From the NCBI RefSeq assembly GCF_042219855.1, contig NZ_JBHJHP010000005.1:417472-481471 (forward strand): DNA of 64,000 nt, in the 5' to 3' direction. Positions 26,043-34,344 of this stretch are shown here, one piece after another (the first letter of the stretch is position 1; each line of letters begins with the position of its first letter). The notes under the pieces were generated by a model. The model was given only the letters and a program-made list of their open reading frames with translations, did no database searches and had not been told where the DNA came from. The stretch comes from JBHJHP01 sp042219855 (lineage in GTDB: Bacteria; Bacteroidota; Bacteroidia; Bacteroidales; UBA5342). The position numbers and the translations under genes are program-made.

Positions 26043-26234
26043 TTAATCTTCTTCCTGCTGTAATTGTTGTTTATAAATAGCTTTGAGTTTTTGTTGTCTC
26101 ATCTCTACAGATGGCTTTGTATAAGCCTGACGAGAACGTAACTCACGAACAACACCTGTTTTTTCGAATTTGCGTTTAAATTTTTTTAACGCTCTTTCAA
26201 TATTTTCACCCTCTTTTACAGGAACAATAATCAT
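26043..26234 (-). CDS. rpsU: 30S ribosomal protein S21
   Basis: 63 residues, highly basic. The segment ENIERALKKFKRKFEKTGVVRELRSRQ, given here by its ends near residues 9 and 41, is the S21 signature, followed by a coiled Lys/Gln-rich tail. S21 sits near the anti-Shine-Dalgarno region of 16S rRNA. In Bacteroidota, ribosomes sequester that region with help from S21 and neighbours, which fits the missing Shine-Dalgarno sites in this window. First gene before xerC and hpf. Confidence 0.96.
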   Translation of the reverse strand: MIIVPVKEGENIERALKKFKRKFEKTGVVRELRSRQAYTKPSVEMRQQKLKAIYKQQLQQEED

Positions 26235-26273
26235 ATTATAATCTTTTTAATTTCGTTTATTAAAATTGGCATG

Positions 26274-26304
26274 CAAAATTATACAATGAAAATTAAAATG
26301 CAAA
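26274..26304 (-). promoter_or_regulatory. Promoter of rpsU-xerC-hpf
   Basis: Minus strand: TTTG (26301-26304), 19-base spacer, TAATTTTG (26274-26281). Leader of about 33 bases before the rpsU ATG. Confidence 0.7.
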
Positions 26305-26331
26305 GTTTTTATTCAATTTTCACAAAACTAT

Positions 26332-27717
26332 TTACAGCAATGCCTTTATTTCCCCGATAAATTTCATTGCCAGCTCATTAGCTGCCGATTCTGTTTCAGC
26401 TTCACTGTAAATTCTTATGATGGGTTCTGTATTTGATTTTCTTAAATGGACCCAACAATCTTCAAAGTCAATTTTCACGCCATCAATATCTGTAATATTT
26501 TCCGTGCTGAACTTCTCCTTTAACTGCAGCAGGATTGCATCCACATCAACATGCTGTGGCAGTTCAATCTTGTTTTTTGAAATATGGTAAACAGGATAAG
26601 TAGATTTTAATTCAGTAACGCTTGTCTTCTGCTTTGCCAGGTATGTGAGGAATAAAGCTATCCCCACCAGAGCATCGCGACCATAATGCAACTCAGGATA
26701 AATAACACCACCATTTCCTTCGCCACCAATCACTGCGTAGGTTTCCTTCATTTTTGCCACCACATTCACCTCGCCCACAGCTGCAGCGTTATAATCGCCA
26801 CCAAACAACTCGGTAATGTCACGCAAAGCACGTGTTGAGCTGAGATTTGAAACAGTATTACCCGGTTTGGACTGCAAAATATAATCTGCTACTGCCACCA
26901 GTGTATATTCCTCTCCAAACATCGAACCATCCTCACAAACCACAGCCAGCCGGTCCACATCGGGATCAACCACAAAACCGATATCAGCTTTCTGATCTTT
27001 GATTAAAGCGGAGAGATCGGTGAGATTTTCCGGTAGGGGTTCCGGGTTATGAGGGAAATGACCATCCGGTTCAACGTTCAGCTCCAATACTTCCTCAACT
27101 CCCAGGGCAATTAATAACTTGGGCAGCACTACTCCCCCAACAGAATTTACACAATCTATTGCGACTCTGAACTGCGCTTTGGAAATAGCCTTCACATCAA
27201 CAAGATCAAGTTTGAGTATCTTATTAATGTGGTGATCATCATAATTATTCTTAACCTTTACAGTTCCAAGATCATGAACATCTGCGAATTCATACTTGTT
27301 CTCAGCGGCAAACTTCAGGATCTGCTCCCCATCTGCAGCCGAGAGAAATTCACCATACTCATTTAAAAGCTTCAGTGCATTCCAGTGAAACGGATTATGA
27401 CTGGCTGTAACAATAATTCCTCCCTGTGCAGCTTCATTAACCACTGCCATTTCTGTGGTCGGTGTTGAAGCCATACCAATGTTTACCACATTAATCCCCA
27501 TCCCAATGAGAGTTCCTTCAATGAGCTGAACCACCATTGGCCCGGAAACCCGGGCATCTCTTCCAATTACTACTTTCTTGTTTTTCACCGAAGTGTTCTC
27601 ACCCAGCCATTGGGAATATGCTGCTGCAAATTTTACTACATCCATTGGGGTCAGCCCTTCACCGGGTGCTCCTCCAATGGTTCCACGTATGCCTGATATC
27701 GATTTAATAAGGGTCAT
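26332..27717 (-). CDS. glmM: Phosphoglucosamine mutase
   Basis: Interconverts glucosamine-6-phosphate and glucosamine-1-phosphate on the way to UDP-GlcNAc, the precursor used by the mur genes in this window. 461 residues from ATG 27717; an in-frame TTG at 27723 is unlikely. It has the phosphohexomutase active-site loop TASHNP with phospho-Ser106, the metal-binding loop DPDVDRLAV and the sugar-binding GGEGNGGV. The Ser and start region SISGIRGTIGG favour GlmM in Bacteroidota; a phosphomannomutase/phosphoglucomutase role is possible because the families overlap. Own promoter directly upstream with a very short leader. Confidence 0.85.
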   Translation of the reverse strand: MTLIKSISGIRGTIGGAPGEGLTPMDVVKFAAAYSQWLGENTSVKNKKVVIGRDARVSGPMVVQLIEGTLIGMGINVVNIGMASTPTTEMAVVNEAAQGGIIVTASHNPFHWNALKLLNEYGEFLSAADGEQILKFAAENKYEFADVHDLGTVKVKNNYDDHHINKILKLDLVDVKAISKAQFRVAIDCVNSVGGVVLPKLLIALGVEEVLELNVEPDGHFPHNPEPLPENLTDLSALIKDQKADIGFVVDPDVDRLAVVCEDGSMFGEEYTLVAVADYILQSKPGNTVSNLSSTRALRDITELFGGDYNAAAVGEVNVVAKMKETYAVIGGEGNGGVIYPELHYGRDALVGIALFLTYLAKQKTSVTELKSTYPVYHISKNKIELPQHVDVDAILLQLKEKFSTENITDIDGVKIDFEDCWVHLRKSNTEPIIRIYSEAETESAANELAMKFIGEIKALL

Positions 27718-27734
27718 ATTCAAAATTTAAGGCA

Positions 27735-27766
27735 CAAATTTACGATATAATATACCACCTGCAAAA
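27735..27766 (-). promoter_or_regulatory. Promoter of glmM
   Basis: Minus strand: TTTTG (27762-27766), 19-base spacer, TAAATTTG (27735-27742). The start site near 27729 leaves only about 12 bases before the ATG. Confidence 0.7.
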
Positions 27767-27776
27767 CAACTTTTAT

Positions 27777-28568
27777 TCAGAAGCTGAAATCAATGACATA
27801 GCCCGTATATTTTCTGACATTGAGGGCTCTGCCATCAGTAAAAACAAGGTATTGCCCTTTGATCCCGGCCAGTGTACCTGTGATCTTAACTTCCTTTTCC
27901 AGGTTTGCATTCTTCAGATTTCCCGAAACTCCGGAATATGGATACAGTATGCTTGTAACCTCGGGATTTGCAATCAGGTCATCATGAAACTCATCCGGCA
28001 AAACACTTTTGAAAAGCGCATAACTTTCTGTAAAGTCAGGATTTGCTGAGACAAGGCCAAGCATTTCAGACCATTTTGTCCTGTCGGAAAAATACTGTTT
28101 CATAAAATCTTCCACGACCCCTGCAATATGCCTGTTAGGAACTTCCAGCACAGCCATTGCAGCTACTGCACCCTGATCAATCCAACGGGTTGGCATTTGT
28201 GTTTTTCTGGTCACTCCAACCTTAAAATTGCTGGTATAGGAAATGTAAACAACATGAGGCTGCAGGTGATGCTCTTCAGCCCATTTCAGATCTCTGGCTT
28301 CACCCCACTGCACCTGACAAAGCTCGGGCCTCAGTATACATTCTTCCGTTTCGGGGCAGGATACAAAACAGTTGTAACAATAGCCCTGTGCAAATGACTT
28401 ATTTGTTTGCTTCCCACACCAACTACAAATGATTTTGTTTTTATACACCAACGAAATCTCTGATCCAATAAGATCGTTGAGATTGGTACAGTCACCATCC
28501 GGTCCTATGGAATACCTTACAGGATTCCCGTATTCTGTATTCAGTTTTTTAAGGATGTATTCAGGCAT
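27777..28568 (-). CDS. DUF2797 family protein, zinc-finger-like
   Basis: 263 residues. A cysteine-rich N-terminal part (IICSWCGKQT, then GYCYNCFVSCPETEECIL) looks like a zinc-binding module; the middle part has HVVYISYTSNFKVGVTRKTQ and RWIDQGA, the DUF2797 core that resembles a GIY-YIG-like segment. The function is not established. It is the upstream neighbour of glmM, but glmM has its own promoter. It starts 35 bases downstream of the rplS terminator region, and I found no consensus promoter for it. Confidence 0.75.
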   Translation of the reverse strand: MPEYILKKLNTEYGNPVRYSIGPDGDCTNLNDLIGSEISLVYKNKIICSWCGKQTNKSFAQGYCYNCFVSCPETEECILRPELCQVQWGEARDLKWAEEHHLQPHVVYISYTSNFKVGVTRKTQMPTRWIDQGAVAAMAVLEVPNRHIAGVVEDFMKQYFSDRTKWSEMLGLVSANPDFTESYALFKSVLPDEFHDDLIANPEVTSILYPYSGVSGNLKNANLEKEVKITGTLAGIKGQYLVFTDGRALNVRKYTGYVIDFSF

Positions 28569-28593
28569 GAAAAAATATTTTTATAAAAATAAA

Positions 28594-28618
28594 AAAAGCC
28601 GTCCAACGGACGGCTTTT
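28594..28618 (-). terminator. Terminator after rplS
   Basis: AAAAGCCGTCC pairs with GGACGGCTTTT (11 bp, loop AAC). T-run on the minus strand; 20 bases after the rplS stop. Confidence 0.85.
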
Positions 28619-28637
28619 CCCCTCTAAAAAAAATGTA

Positions 28638-28988
28638 TTAAAATCGTTTCTCCTTGATTCTGGCTTTTTTACCGGTAAGACCACGAAGATAGAATAATTT
28701 TGATCTGCGAACCTTACCCACTTTATTCAGCGTAATGTTTTCAATAAATGGTGAATCGAATGGGAAAATTCTTTCAACACCGATATTATCAGACATTTTT
28801 CTAACGGTAAATGATTTCTTTGCTCCTTCACCTTTAATCTTAATAACTACACCACGAAACTGCTGAACACGTTCTTTGTTACCTTCAATAATTTTGTAAT
28901 CTACAGATACCGTATCCCCGGCTTTAAATTTCGGAAACTCCTTTGGTTCTGCACTGAATTCCTGTTCTACTACTTTAATCAAATCCAT
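28638..28988 (-). CDS. rplS: 50S ribosomal protein L19
   Basis: 116 residues with the L19 core (GDTVSVDYKIIEGNKERVQQ, FRGVVIKIKG, and KVRRSKLFYLRGLTGKKARI near the end). L19 lies at the 30S-50S interface. It is monocistronic here: consensus promoter upstream, strong terminator downstream. The usual trmD/rimM neighbours are absent. Confidence 0.97.
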   Translation of the reverse strand: MDLIKVVEQEFSAEPKEFPKFKAGDTVSVDYKIIEGNKERVQQFRGVVIKIKGEGAKKSFTVRKMSDNIGVERIFPFDSPFIENITLNKVGKVRRSKLFYLRGLTGKKARIKEKRF

Positions 28989-29001
28989 GATTATCTATTT
29001 A

Positions 29002-29029
29002 TCTGTTAATCAACGCGTAACATAACAGA
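29002..29029 (-). promoter_or_regulatory. Hairpin in the rplS leader
   Basis: TCTGTTA and TAACAGA form a 7-bp stem with a 14-base loop, 14 bases before the rplS ATG and downstream of its predicted start site. It could be a ribosomal-protein autoregulatory leader; evidence is structural only. Confidence 0.4.
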
Positions 29030-29069
29030 CCACTCTTATTCTGCCAGCGATTACACGAAATTTGGGTTG

Positions 29070-29100
29070 CAAAGATAGTAATAAATTTAATGTGACAAAA
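29070..29100 (-). promoter_or_regulatory. Promoter of rplS
   Basis: Minus strand: TTTTG (29096-29100), 18-base spacer, TATCTTTG (29070-29077). Confidence 0.65.
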
Positions 29101-29116
29101 CCGAAGATTGAAATAA

Positions 29117-30016
29117 TTAACGACGCAGCAGACGTTTACGTCCGGGATTATACTTGAATCGCTTGTACTTGTACTTGTATGATTTCCGGTTATATTTCGG
29201 TAAGGACCTGAAGTTATTTGATTTGAATGTATATTGCACTCCAACCTGAATGGTGTAATAAAAATCAGAATATTCGGTTGGCCTACCATCGGAATAGGTT
29301 TTATAACCATCCATCAGGTCGGCACCTTCCATACTTCCTGACAAAGGTAGATTTCCTGTTAATTCAAGATTTACACCCCAGTTATTATCGACTCTGAATC
29401 TTGCACCACCTCCCAGCTTAGTCAAAAAAGTAGTTTGCGTTTCGGGAACGCCATTCAGATACGGATAATGTGTCCGGTCCGTATTATCCTCTCCTGCCAC
29501 ATAATCGGGATGAGCGGTGCCTAACATTGCATGATGATCATAGGATAAAATCGTCAGACTGGTAATGGTATAAAAATTAACCACCCTGTAATTATAGTAT
29601 CCACCAATTATATTGTTAATATTAACATGAGCACCGAGACTCATTTCGTATTTTAAATTTGTATTGAATTCCAACAATGGATTTCCACTTTCATCAAGCC
29701 GGGTTCCCTGCAAGGTTCCCCTGTTAAACTGCAAACGAACACTGGCAGCCTCAACAATATCCTTTACAAACAATACGCCATATGAAATTCCCATATAGTT
29801 ATTCTGTTTGTTCAGTTTACTGGCTTCACTCTGAAAGAGTTCCATTCCGAGATCGCCTGCGAAAATTGTCGGACCAAACATTACAGATACAGAGAGCCCC
29901 TTAGAAATATCATATCCCCTGTTGTATCCATAATATTGAGAATAAGCTGTAGTAGAAATAAAACAACTGATCAGTAAAAGTAACAGATATATATGGTAGC
30001 TTTTTCTAAGGCCCAT
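29117..30016 (-). CDS. Outer-membrane beta-barrel protein with a basic C-terminal tail
   Basis: 299 residues. Signal peptide at residues 1-27 (long Leu-rich core, cleavage near AYSQ), then alternating hydrophobic/polar strands with aromatic ends (SVSVMFGPTIFAGDLG, VRLQFNRG, YYTIQVGVQYTF), consistent with an eight- to ten-strand outer-membrane barrel. After the last strand a tail of about 28 residues very rich in Lys, Arg and Tyr follows (KYNRKSYKYKYKRFKY and more), unusual for a barrel. No catalytic motif and no named family recognised. It lies upstream of rplS, which has its own promoter. A -7 box is at 30040-30047. Confidence 0.7.
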   Translation of the reverse strand: MGLRKSYHIYLLLLLISCFISTTAYSQYYGYNRGYDISKGLSVSVMFGPTIFAGDLGMELFQSEASKLNKQNNYMGISYGVLFVKDIVEAASVRLQFNRGTLQGTRLDESGNPLLEFNTNLKYEMSLGAHVNINNIIGGYYNYRVVNFYTITSLTILSYDHHAMLGTAHPDYVAGEDNTDRTHYPYLNGVPETQTTFLTKLGGGARFRVDNNWGVNLELTGNLPLSGSMEGADLMDGYKTYSDGRPTEYSDFYYTIQVGVQYTFKSNNFRSLPKYNRKSYKYKYKRFKYNPGRKRLLRR

Positions 30017-30039
30017 CTACATTAACATTCAATTAACGA

Positions 30040-30047
30040 CAAAGATA
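30040..30047 (-). promoter_or_regulatory. -7 box upstream of the outer-membrane protein gene
   Basis: TATCTTTG on the minus strand, 24 bases before the ATG; no convincing -33 element. Confidence 0.45.
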
Positions 30048-30284
30048 TATAAATAAATCTTGCATTGCTCATTATTCAGAAACAAAAAAAAACAAATTAT
30101 ATTGTATATCAAAATAAAACTGTTCTTTAAGTCTGATTTATCACAATATTATTTTTTTCAAAATTCTTTTTTTTTGAATTTTAACGACCTGCCTTTATTC
30201 AAAAGGTTTACAGCCAAAAACTAACGGTTTTCCGTGATATTCAGATTTATGGTTTTATGTGATTTTTTTTTCCAAAACTCACCC

Positions 30285-30292
30285 TACATTTG
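30285..30292 (+). promoter_or_regulatory. Plus-strand -7 box in gene-free region
   Basis: TACATTTG with a poly-T-rich region upstream but no clear TTTG at the right distance. It points towards candidate RNA B. Confidence 0.4.
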
Positions 30293-30298
30293 TACTGC

Positions 30299-30399
30299 AA
30301 GTAACGTTCATCCTTAAAACTTGTTAGGTTTCCAAAATCCTTAACTTGAAACCCATTAGCCTAAAATAAAAAAACTCGCTTGGCAGCGAGTTTTTTTTT
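30299..30399 (+). ncRNA. Candidate small RNA B
   Basis: The gap 30017-30412 has no plus-strand gene but holds a TAnnTTTG box, about 75 bases of mixed sequence and a strong terminator. Inside, GGTTTC (30327-30332) can pair with GAAACC (30348-30353), and ATCCTTAA occurs twice. No RNA family recognised. The terminator is also explained by the convergent YqeY-type gene. The rest of the gap (30048-30280) is AT-rich with nothing identifiable. Confidence 0.4.
30371..30399 (-). terminator. Bidirectional terminator, YqeY-type gene / candidate RNA B
   Basis: AAAACTCGCT pairs with AGCGAGTTTT (10 bp, loop TGGC). T-runs on both sides; 14 bases after the stop of the minus-strand gene. Confidence 0.85.
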
Positions 30400-30412
30400 G
30401 TTATTAAAAGCT

Positions 30413-30865
30413 TTATTTTGACAACTTATCCTTTACTATTCCCGATATGGTTTTTCCATCAGCCTTACCGGCAAAGCGTTTGGTAGCCTCGCCCATCACC
30501 CGGCCCATACCGGCCATTGAATCGACACCAAGTTCACCCATCAACTTTACAATTTCTGTCTCCAGCTCCTCATGGGAAAGTTGTTTTGGTAAAAATCCGG
30601 AAATAATCTCTGCCTGATTTCGCTCATCTTCGGCCAAATCATTTCTGTTCTGGCCTTCATAGATTTCAGCAGAATCCTGACGTTGTTTCAACATCTTCTG
30701 AAGAATTTTCATTTCGGTATCTTCAGATAATTCACTTGTTGCACCTTTGGCAGTCTTAGCCTCTATTATCTCTTTCTTAATTCCCCTAAGGGTATCAAGC
30801 TTTACTTTATCTCTGGCTTTCATAGCCACTCTAAGTTCATCATTTACTTTTTGTTCCAAACTCAT
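30413..30865 (-). CDS. GatB/YqeY domain protein
   Basis: 150 residues, matching the free-standing YqeY family: an N-terminal helical part (EQKVNDELRVAMKARDK, LDTLRGIKKEI) and a C-terminal YqeY/tRNA-amidotransferase-like domain with FLPKQLSHEELE and SMAGMGRVMGEA. The C-terminal domain resembles the tail of GatB, which binds tRNA; the function of stand-alone YqeY proteins is unknown. It follows ftsZ by 12 bases and is probably the last gene of the dcw transcript, since a strong terminator lies right after it. Confidence 0.88.
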   Translation of the reverse strand: MSLEQKVNDELRVAMKARDKVKLDTLRGIKKEIIEAKTAKGATSELSEDTEMKILQKMLKQRQDSAEIYEGQNRNDLAEDERNQAEIISGFLPKQLSHEELETEIVKLMGELGVDSMAGMGRVMGEATKRFAGKADGKTISGIVKDKLSK

Positions 30866-30877
30866 ATGTATGCAGAT

Positions 30878-32320
30878 TTAGTCGACCTGATTATTTAAAA
30901 ATGAATTGTCTTCGTTGAGAGAAATACCATCGCCGTTTTCATTAATGGTGAACCTTGAAACTTCCTCGGGTTCATTTCCTGATAATTTCATATTACTTCG
31001 CTGATATGCGGGAATATTTTCCATCATGTCAATCAGTTTATCATTTTCAAGATCATCCGCCGACAGCGAATTCTTAAGCCCTATAGGATGTCGTTTAACA
31101 GATGGTGAGACAACCTCATATCCGGCATTATTCTGCTTGTTGCCATAAAACAGTTCATATCTTGCCTTATCATCGGTCTCTTTTTTGGTAAAATCAACTT
31201 CTTTTAACGGCTTTTCATCTGTTTCTACCTTTCCAAACTCAAGACGTGGCACATCATCATCATCCTTTCCGGGCTCAGGCTCAGCATCCTCTTCCTCAAG
31301 GTTAAACTTTCTTACCCTGCTTTTTTGCTTTTCAACCAGTTCAGGTATACTTTTTTCTGTGAACCCTGTCGCTATAATGGACACACTTACAGCATCACCC
31401 AGGGATTCATCATTTCCGGTTCCCCAAATAATGGATGCTTCCAACCCGACTTTCTCCTGAATGTAATCCGTAATCTGGCCAACCTCATCCATCGTTATTT
31501 CCACATTACCAGAAGTTATATTCAGTAGAATATCTTTTGAACCTGTAATATCATTATTGTTCAGCAGTGGCGATATAAGAGCATGTTCAATAGCCTTGTA
31601 TGCCCTGTCATCTCCTGAAGCTGATCCCATTCCCATTATGGCAATACCACTGTTTTTCATTACCGTCTGCACATCAGCGAAGTCCACGTTAACATACCCA
31701 GGTAATGTTATAATCTCAGCAATACCCTTTGTTGCAGTTAATAAAACATCATCAGCCTTCGAAAATGCATTGGATAACTTTAGGTCACCATATATTTCTC
31801 TCAGTTTCTGATTGCTAATCACCAGCAGAGCATCGACATGTTTTTGTATTTCCTCCACTCCATCAAGAGCCTGTGTTACACGTTTGGCTCCTTCGAATAA
31901 GAAAGGTATGGTTACGATGGCCACTGTTAACAAACCCAGATCTTTGGCTATCTCCGCTATGACGGGTGCAGCACCTGTTCCTGTTCCGCCACCCATTCCG
32001 GCAGTTATGAAAACCATTTTGGTTGCACCACCGAGTGCTTCCTCTATTTCACGCACACTTTCACGTGCAGCCTCACGTCCAATGTCAGGCTTACTTCCTG
32101 CTCCCAGTCCTGAAGTGAGTGTTTCACCCAACTGTATTTTCTGGGGAACCGGAGAGTTATCAAGAGCCTGCGCATCCGTATTGCAAACCATAAATTCAAC
32201 ATCACGAATCCCCTGATGAAACATGTAATTTACAGCATTGCTTCCTCCACCTCCAACACCAACAACTTTAATAATTGATGGTCTTTGTTTCGGTAAACCT
32301 ATTTCCAGTATTTCGTCCAT
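30878..32320 (-). CDS. ftsZ: Cell division GTPase FtsZ
   Basis: 480 residues. Tubulin-like GTPase with the signature GGGTGTG at residues 110-116 and the T7-region NVDFADVQTVM. After the globular domain (to about 325) comes a long acidic, charged linker and a short conserved C-terminus ending SFLNNQVD, the probable FtsA-binding peptide. It forms the Z ring. Final division gene of the cluster, 21 bases after ftsA. Confidence 0.98.
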   Translation of the reverse strand: MDEILEIGLPKQRPSIIKVVGVGGGGSNAVNYMFHQGIRDVEFMVCNTDAQALDNSPVPQKIQLGETLTSGLGAGSKPDIGREAARESVREIEEALGGATKMVFITAGMGGGTGTGAAPVIAEIAKDLGLLTVAIVTIPFLFEGAKRVTQALDGVEEIQKHVDALLVISNQKLREIYGDLKLSNAFSKADDVLLTATKGIAEIITLPGYVNVDFADVQTVMKNSGIAIMGMGSASGDDRAYKAIEHALISPLLNNNDITGSKDILLNITSGNVEITMDEVGQITDYIQEKVGLEASIIWGTGNDESLGDAVSVSIIATGFTEKSIPELVEKQKSRVRKFNLEEEDAEPEPGKDDDDVPRLEFGKVETDEKPLKEVDFTKKETDDKARYELFYGNKQNNAGYEVVSPSVKRHPIGLKNSLSADDLENDKLIDMMENIPAYQRSNMKLSGNEPEEVSRFTINENGDGISLNEDNSFLNNQVD

Positions 32321-32341
32321 TTTATTATTGTTTTGGTGTTT

Positions 32342-33610
32342 TTACATTGATTTATCTTCGTCATCAAAAAAGTTATCAACCGTCTTTAATATATTGCCAA
32401 ACAAATTACCCGTCCGTTCTACTTTTTGTTTTTTCTGTTTGACTTTTTTATGCTCCAGAGTTTTAAATTCCTCTTTCTTAACACAATCTTCATTTGCTTC
32501 TTCCAATATTCCGTTGATACCTGCACAGGTGTTTTCATCCAGGTCTGGATGTAAATCTACAGCAGTGCCAGTACGAACATCCAACCCCGTTTTAAGTTTA
32601 ACAAGCTGCCTCAGATCTTTTAACTGTGCGCCACCACCAGACAAGACAATTCCTGCGCCAAGCTTTTCGTATGCCCCACTCCTCTCGATCTGATACAGCA
32701 CATTAGCCATTATCTCCTCCACCCGCGATTGAATGATATAGGCCATGGTTTTAAATGATAATTCCTTTGCATCCCAGCCCGGAGTTGCCGGTATCGTAAT
32801 CCTGTCATCTTCCGACTGCGATTCTGCAACGGCAGAACCATGCTTGATTTTAGCCTTTTCTGCTTTATCGAGAACAATATTACACCCGGCTGCTAAATCC
32901 TTGCTGATGACGTTTCCTCCGAAGGGAAGAACTGCAATGCGTTTTAATTTACCACTCTGATATACAACAACACTGGTTTTTCCCGCTCCAAAATCCACAG
33001 ATACCGCACCCAGTTCCTTTTCATCCTTACTCAACAGGCTGTCTGCAACTGCAAGGGGAGTTAAAATAATGCCAGCCAATTCGTAGCCTGCTTTCTCCAT
33101 ACATTTACGGATGGTTTCCCTGTCGTTGCGTTTAATGCCCAGCACCACATAATGACCTTCTATTTTTGAGCCATGCACACCAACAGGATCAACAATTTCA
33201 AATTCATCATCAACAACGAAGCCCTGGTTTTTAACATCAATGATTTCTGCCTCGTAATCCAAAACGATCGATTCATTTTCGCGTCGAAGCTCAGCTATCA
33301 TCTCATCAGAGAACTCACCCTTCTGGTTCATTCTTTTGTAAGAACTATTCTCGCGTGCATAAATCATGCTCCCTCCGGAACCTACAAAGAATTTCTCAAT
33401 TTTCTTACCAGTTGCTTTCTCCAGCGACAGACCAATCTCCCTTACAGCTCTGGCCACTGTATCGAGATTAATGATCAGACCACGAGTTATGCCTTCTGAT
33501 CTTACTGTTTTAACAGCCAACACTGATACCGTTCCGTTGGCATCTTTTCTACCTAATACTCCTCTTATCTCGCTTGTTCCCAAATCCAATGCTGCAATAA
33601 ATTTTTCCAT
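32342..33610 (-). CDS. ftsA: Cell division protein FtsA
   Basis: 422 residues from ATG 33610 (MEKFIAALDLG). An upstream in-frame start at 33631 would overlap ftsQ and is less likely. Actin-like ATPase: phosphate-1 loop DLGTSEIRGV at the start, phosphate-2 motif VSVDFGAGKTSVVVY, adenosine motif GIVLSGGGAQL. The C-terminal part has Lys-rich sequence and a probable membrane-binding amphipathic helix (NLFGNILKTVDNFF). It anchors FtsZ to the inner membrane. Five bases separate it from ftsQ. Confidence 0.95.
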   Translation of the reverse strand: MEKFIAALDLGTSEIRGVLGRKDANGTVSVLAVKTVRSEGITRGLIINLDTVARAVREIGLSLEKATGKKIEKFFVGSGGSMIYARENSSYKRMNQKGEFSDEMIAELRRENESIVLDYEAEIIDVKNQGFVVDDEFEIVDPVGVHGSKIEGHYVVLGIKRNDRETIRKCMEKAGYELAGIILTPLAVADSLLSKDEKELGAVSVDFGAGKTSVVVYQSGKLKRIAVLPFGGNVISKDLAAGCNIVLDKAEKAKIKHGSAVAESQSEDDRITIPATPGWDAKELSFKTMAYIIQSRVEEIMANVLYQIERSGAYEKLGAGIVLSGGGAQLKDLRQLVKLKTGLDVRTGTAVDLHPDLDENTCAGINGILEEANEDCVKKEEFKTLEHKKVKQKKQKVERTGNLFGNILKTVDNFFDDEDKSM

Positions 33611-33615
33611 GGGCT

Positions 33616-34344
33616 TTATTTTTTCGTACATACAACCTGATTCTCAAATTTAACGCTAATTTTTTTATACCGGTTCCAGCCTTCGGTATTAAATTTTGTT
33701 TTGTATAATGCCTCCAGCCGTGCAAATTTTTCTTCGATGTTATCGAGTGAACCAAACTCAATCTCGTGATTTCCCACACGGGGTATAATAGTCACATCCC
33801 TGTCGTCCACCACATTAATCTGTGAGATCTGTGCTCTCCAAAACTCACTTTCATCCAGAAACTTACCTAAATCAAATAGTCCCTGCTTAATTTTATCGTC
33901 ATTCACATTGCCCGTTGCAACAGGAACGAAAGCCGTATAATGTCTTGAAAACGGCATTATTTCACCATTACTATCGATATAATAATTGCTTCTGTTTGTC
34001 AGCACTCTGATAAGAGGCCTGCGTTGATGAACATCAATTCTGAAAATTCCTCCAATGGTTTTATAACATTCACTTTTCAGTATTGAAGGATGCTTATCAA
34101 TATAATCTTCAACGTCCTGTGCATTGATGTCGTTCATTCGTTGTCCTTCCAGCTTAATGCCTTCATGCTGTAGCATCATCAACACATCTGCCGGATCTAT
34201 AAATGTATTGGTCAGGCTGTCGAGTACGGTGACTTCAATTCCGGTACAAATCAATTTACGATTGCTCTCGGAAACAAATCCCATGGTTACCACTATATAA
34301 ATTAATGGTAAAACAACCAGTAATATGTTTCTTACTTTACGCAT
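33616..34344 (-). CDS. ftsQ: Cell division protein FtsQ/DivIB type
   Basis: 242 residues from ATG 34344, which overlaps the murC stop by 8 bases (ATGCGTAA). A TTG 12 bases upstream is not needed. Short cytoplasmic start, one membrane helix at residues 7-25, then a periplasmic part with a POTRA-like region (FIDPADVLMMLQ) and the FtsQ beta domain (HPSILKSECYKTIGG, IDVHQRRPLIRV). It links the Z ring to the septal synthase complex. Position between murC and ftsA is standard. Confidence 0.9.
   Translation of the reverse strand: MRKVRNILLVVLPLIYIVVTMGFVSESNRKLICTGIEVTVLDSLTNTFIDPADVLMMLQHEGIKLEGQRMNDINAQDVEDYIDKHPSILKSECYKTIGGIFRIDVHQRRPLIRVLTNRSNYYIDSNGEIMPFSRHYTAFVPVATGNVNDDKIKQGLFDLGKFLDESEFWRAQISQINVVDDRDVTIIPRVGNHEIEFGSLDNIEEKFARLEALYKTKFNTEGWNRYKKISVKFENQVVCTKK

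Noticed and set aside
31812..32693. Plus-strand frames of 134-151 residues inside ftsZ and ftsA
   Set aside because: Antisense to well-conserved genes, low-complexity Ser/Pro/Ala translations, no promoter motif.
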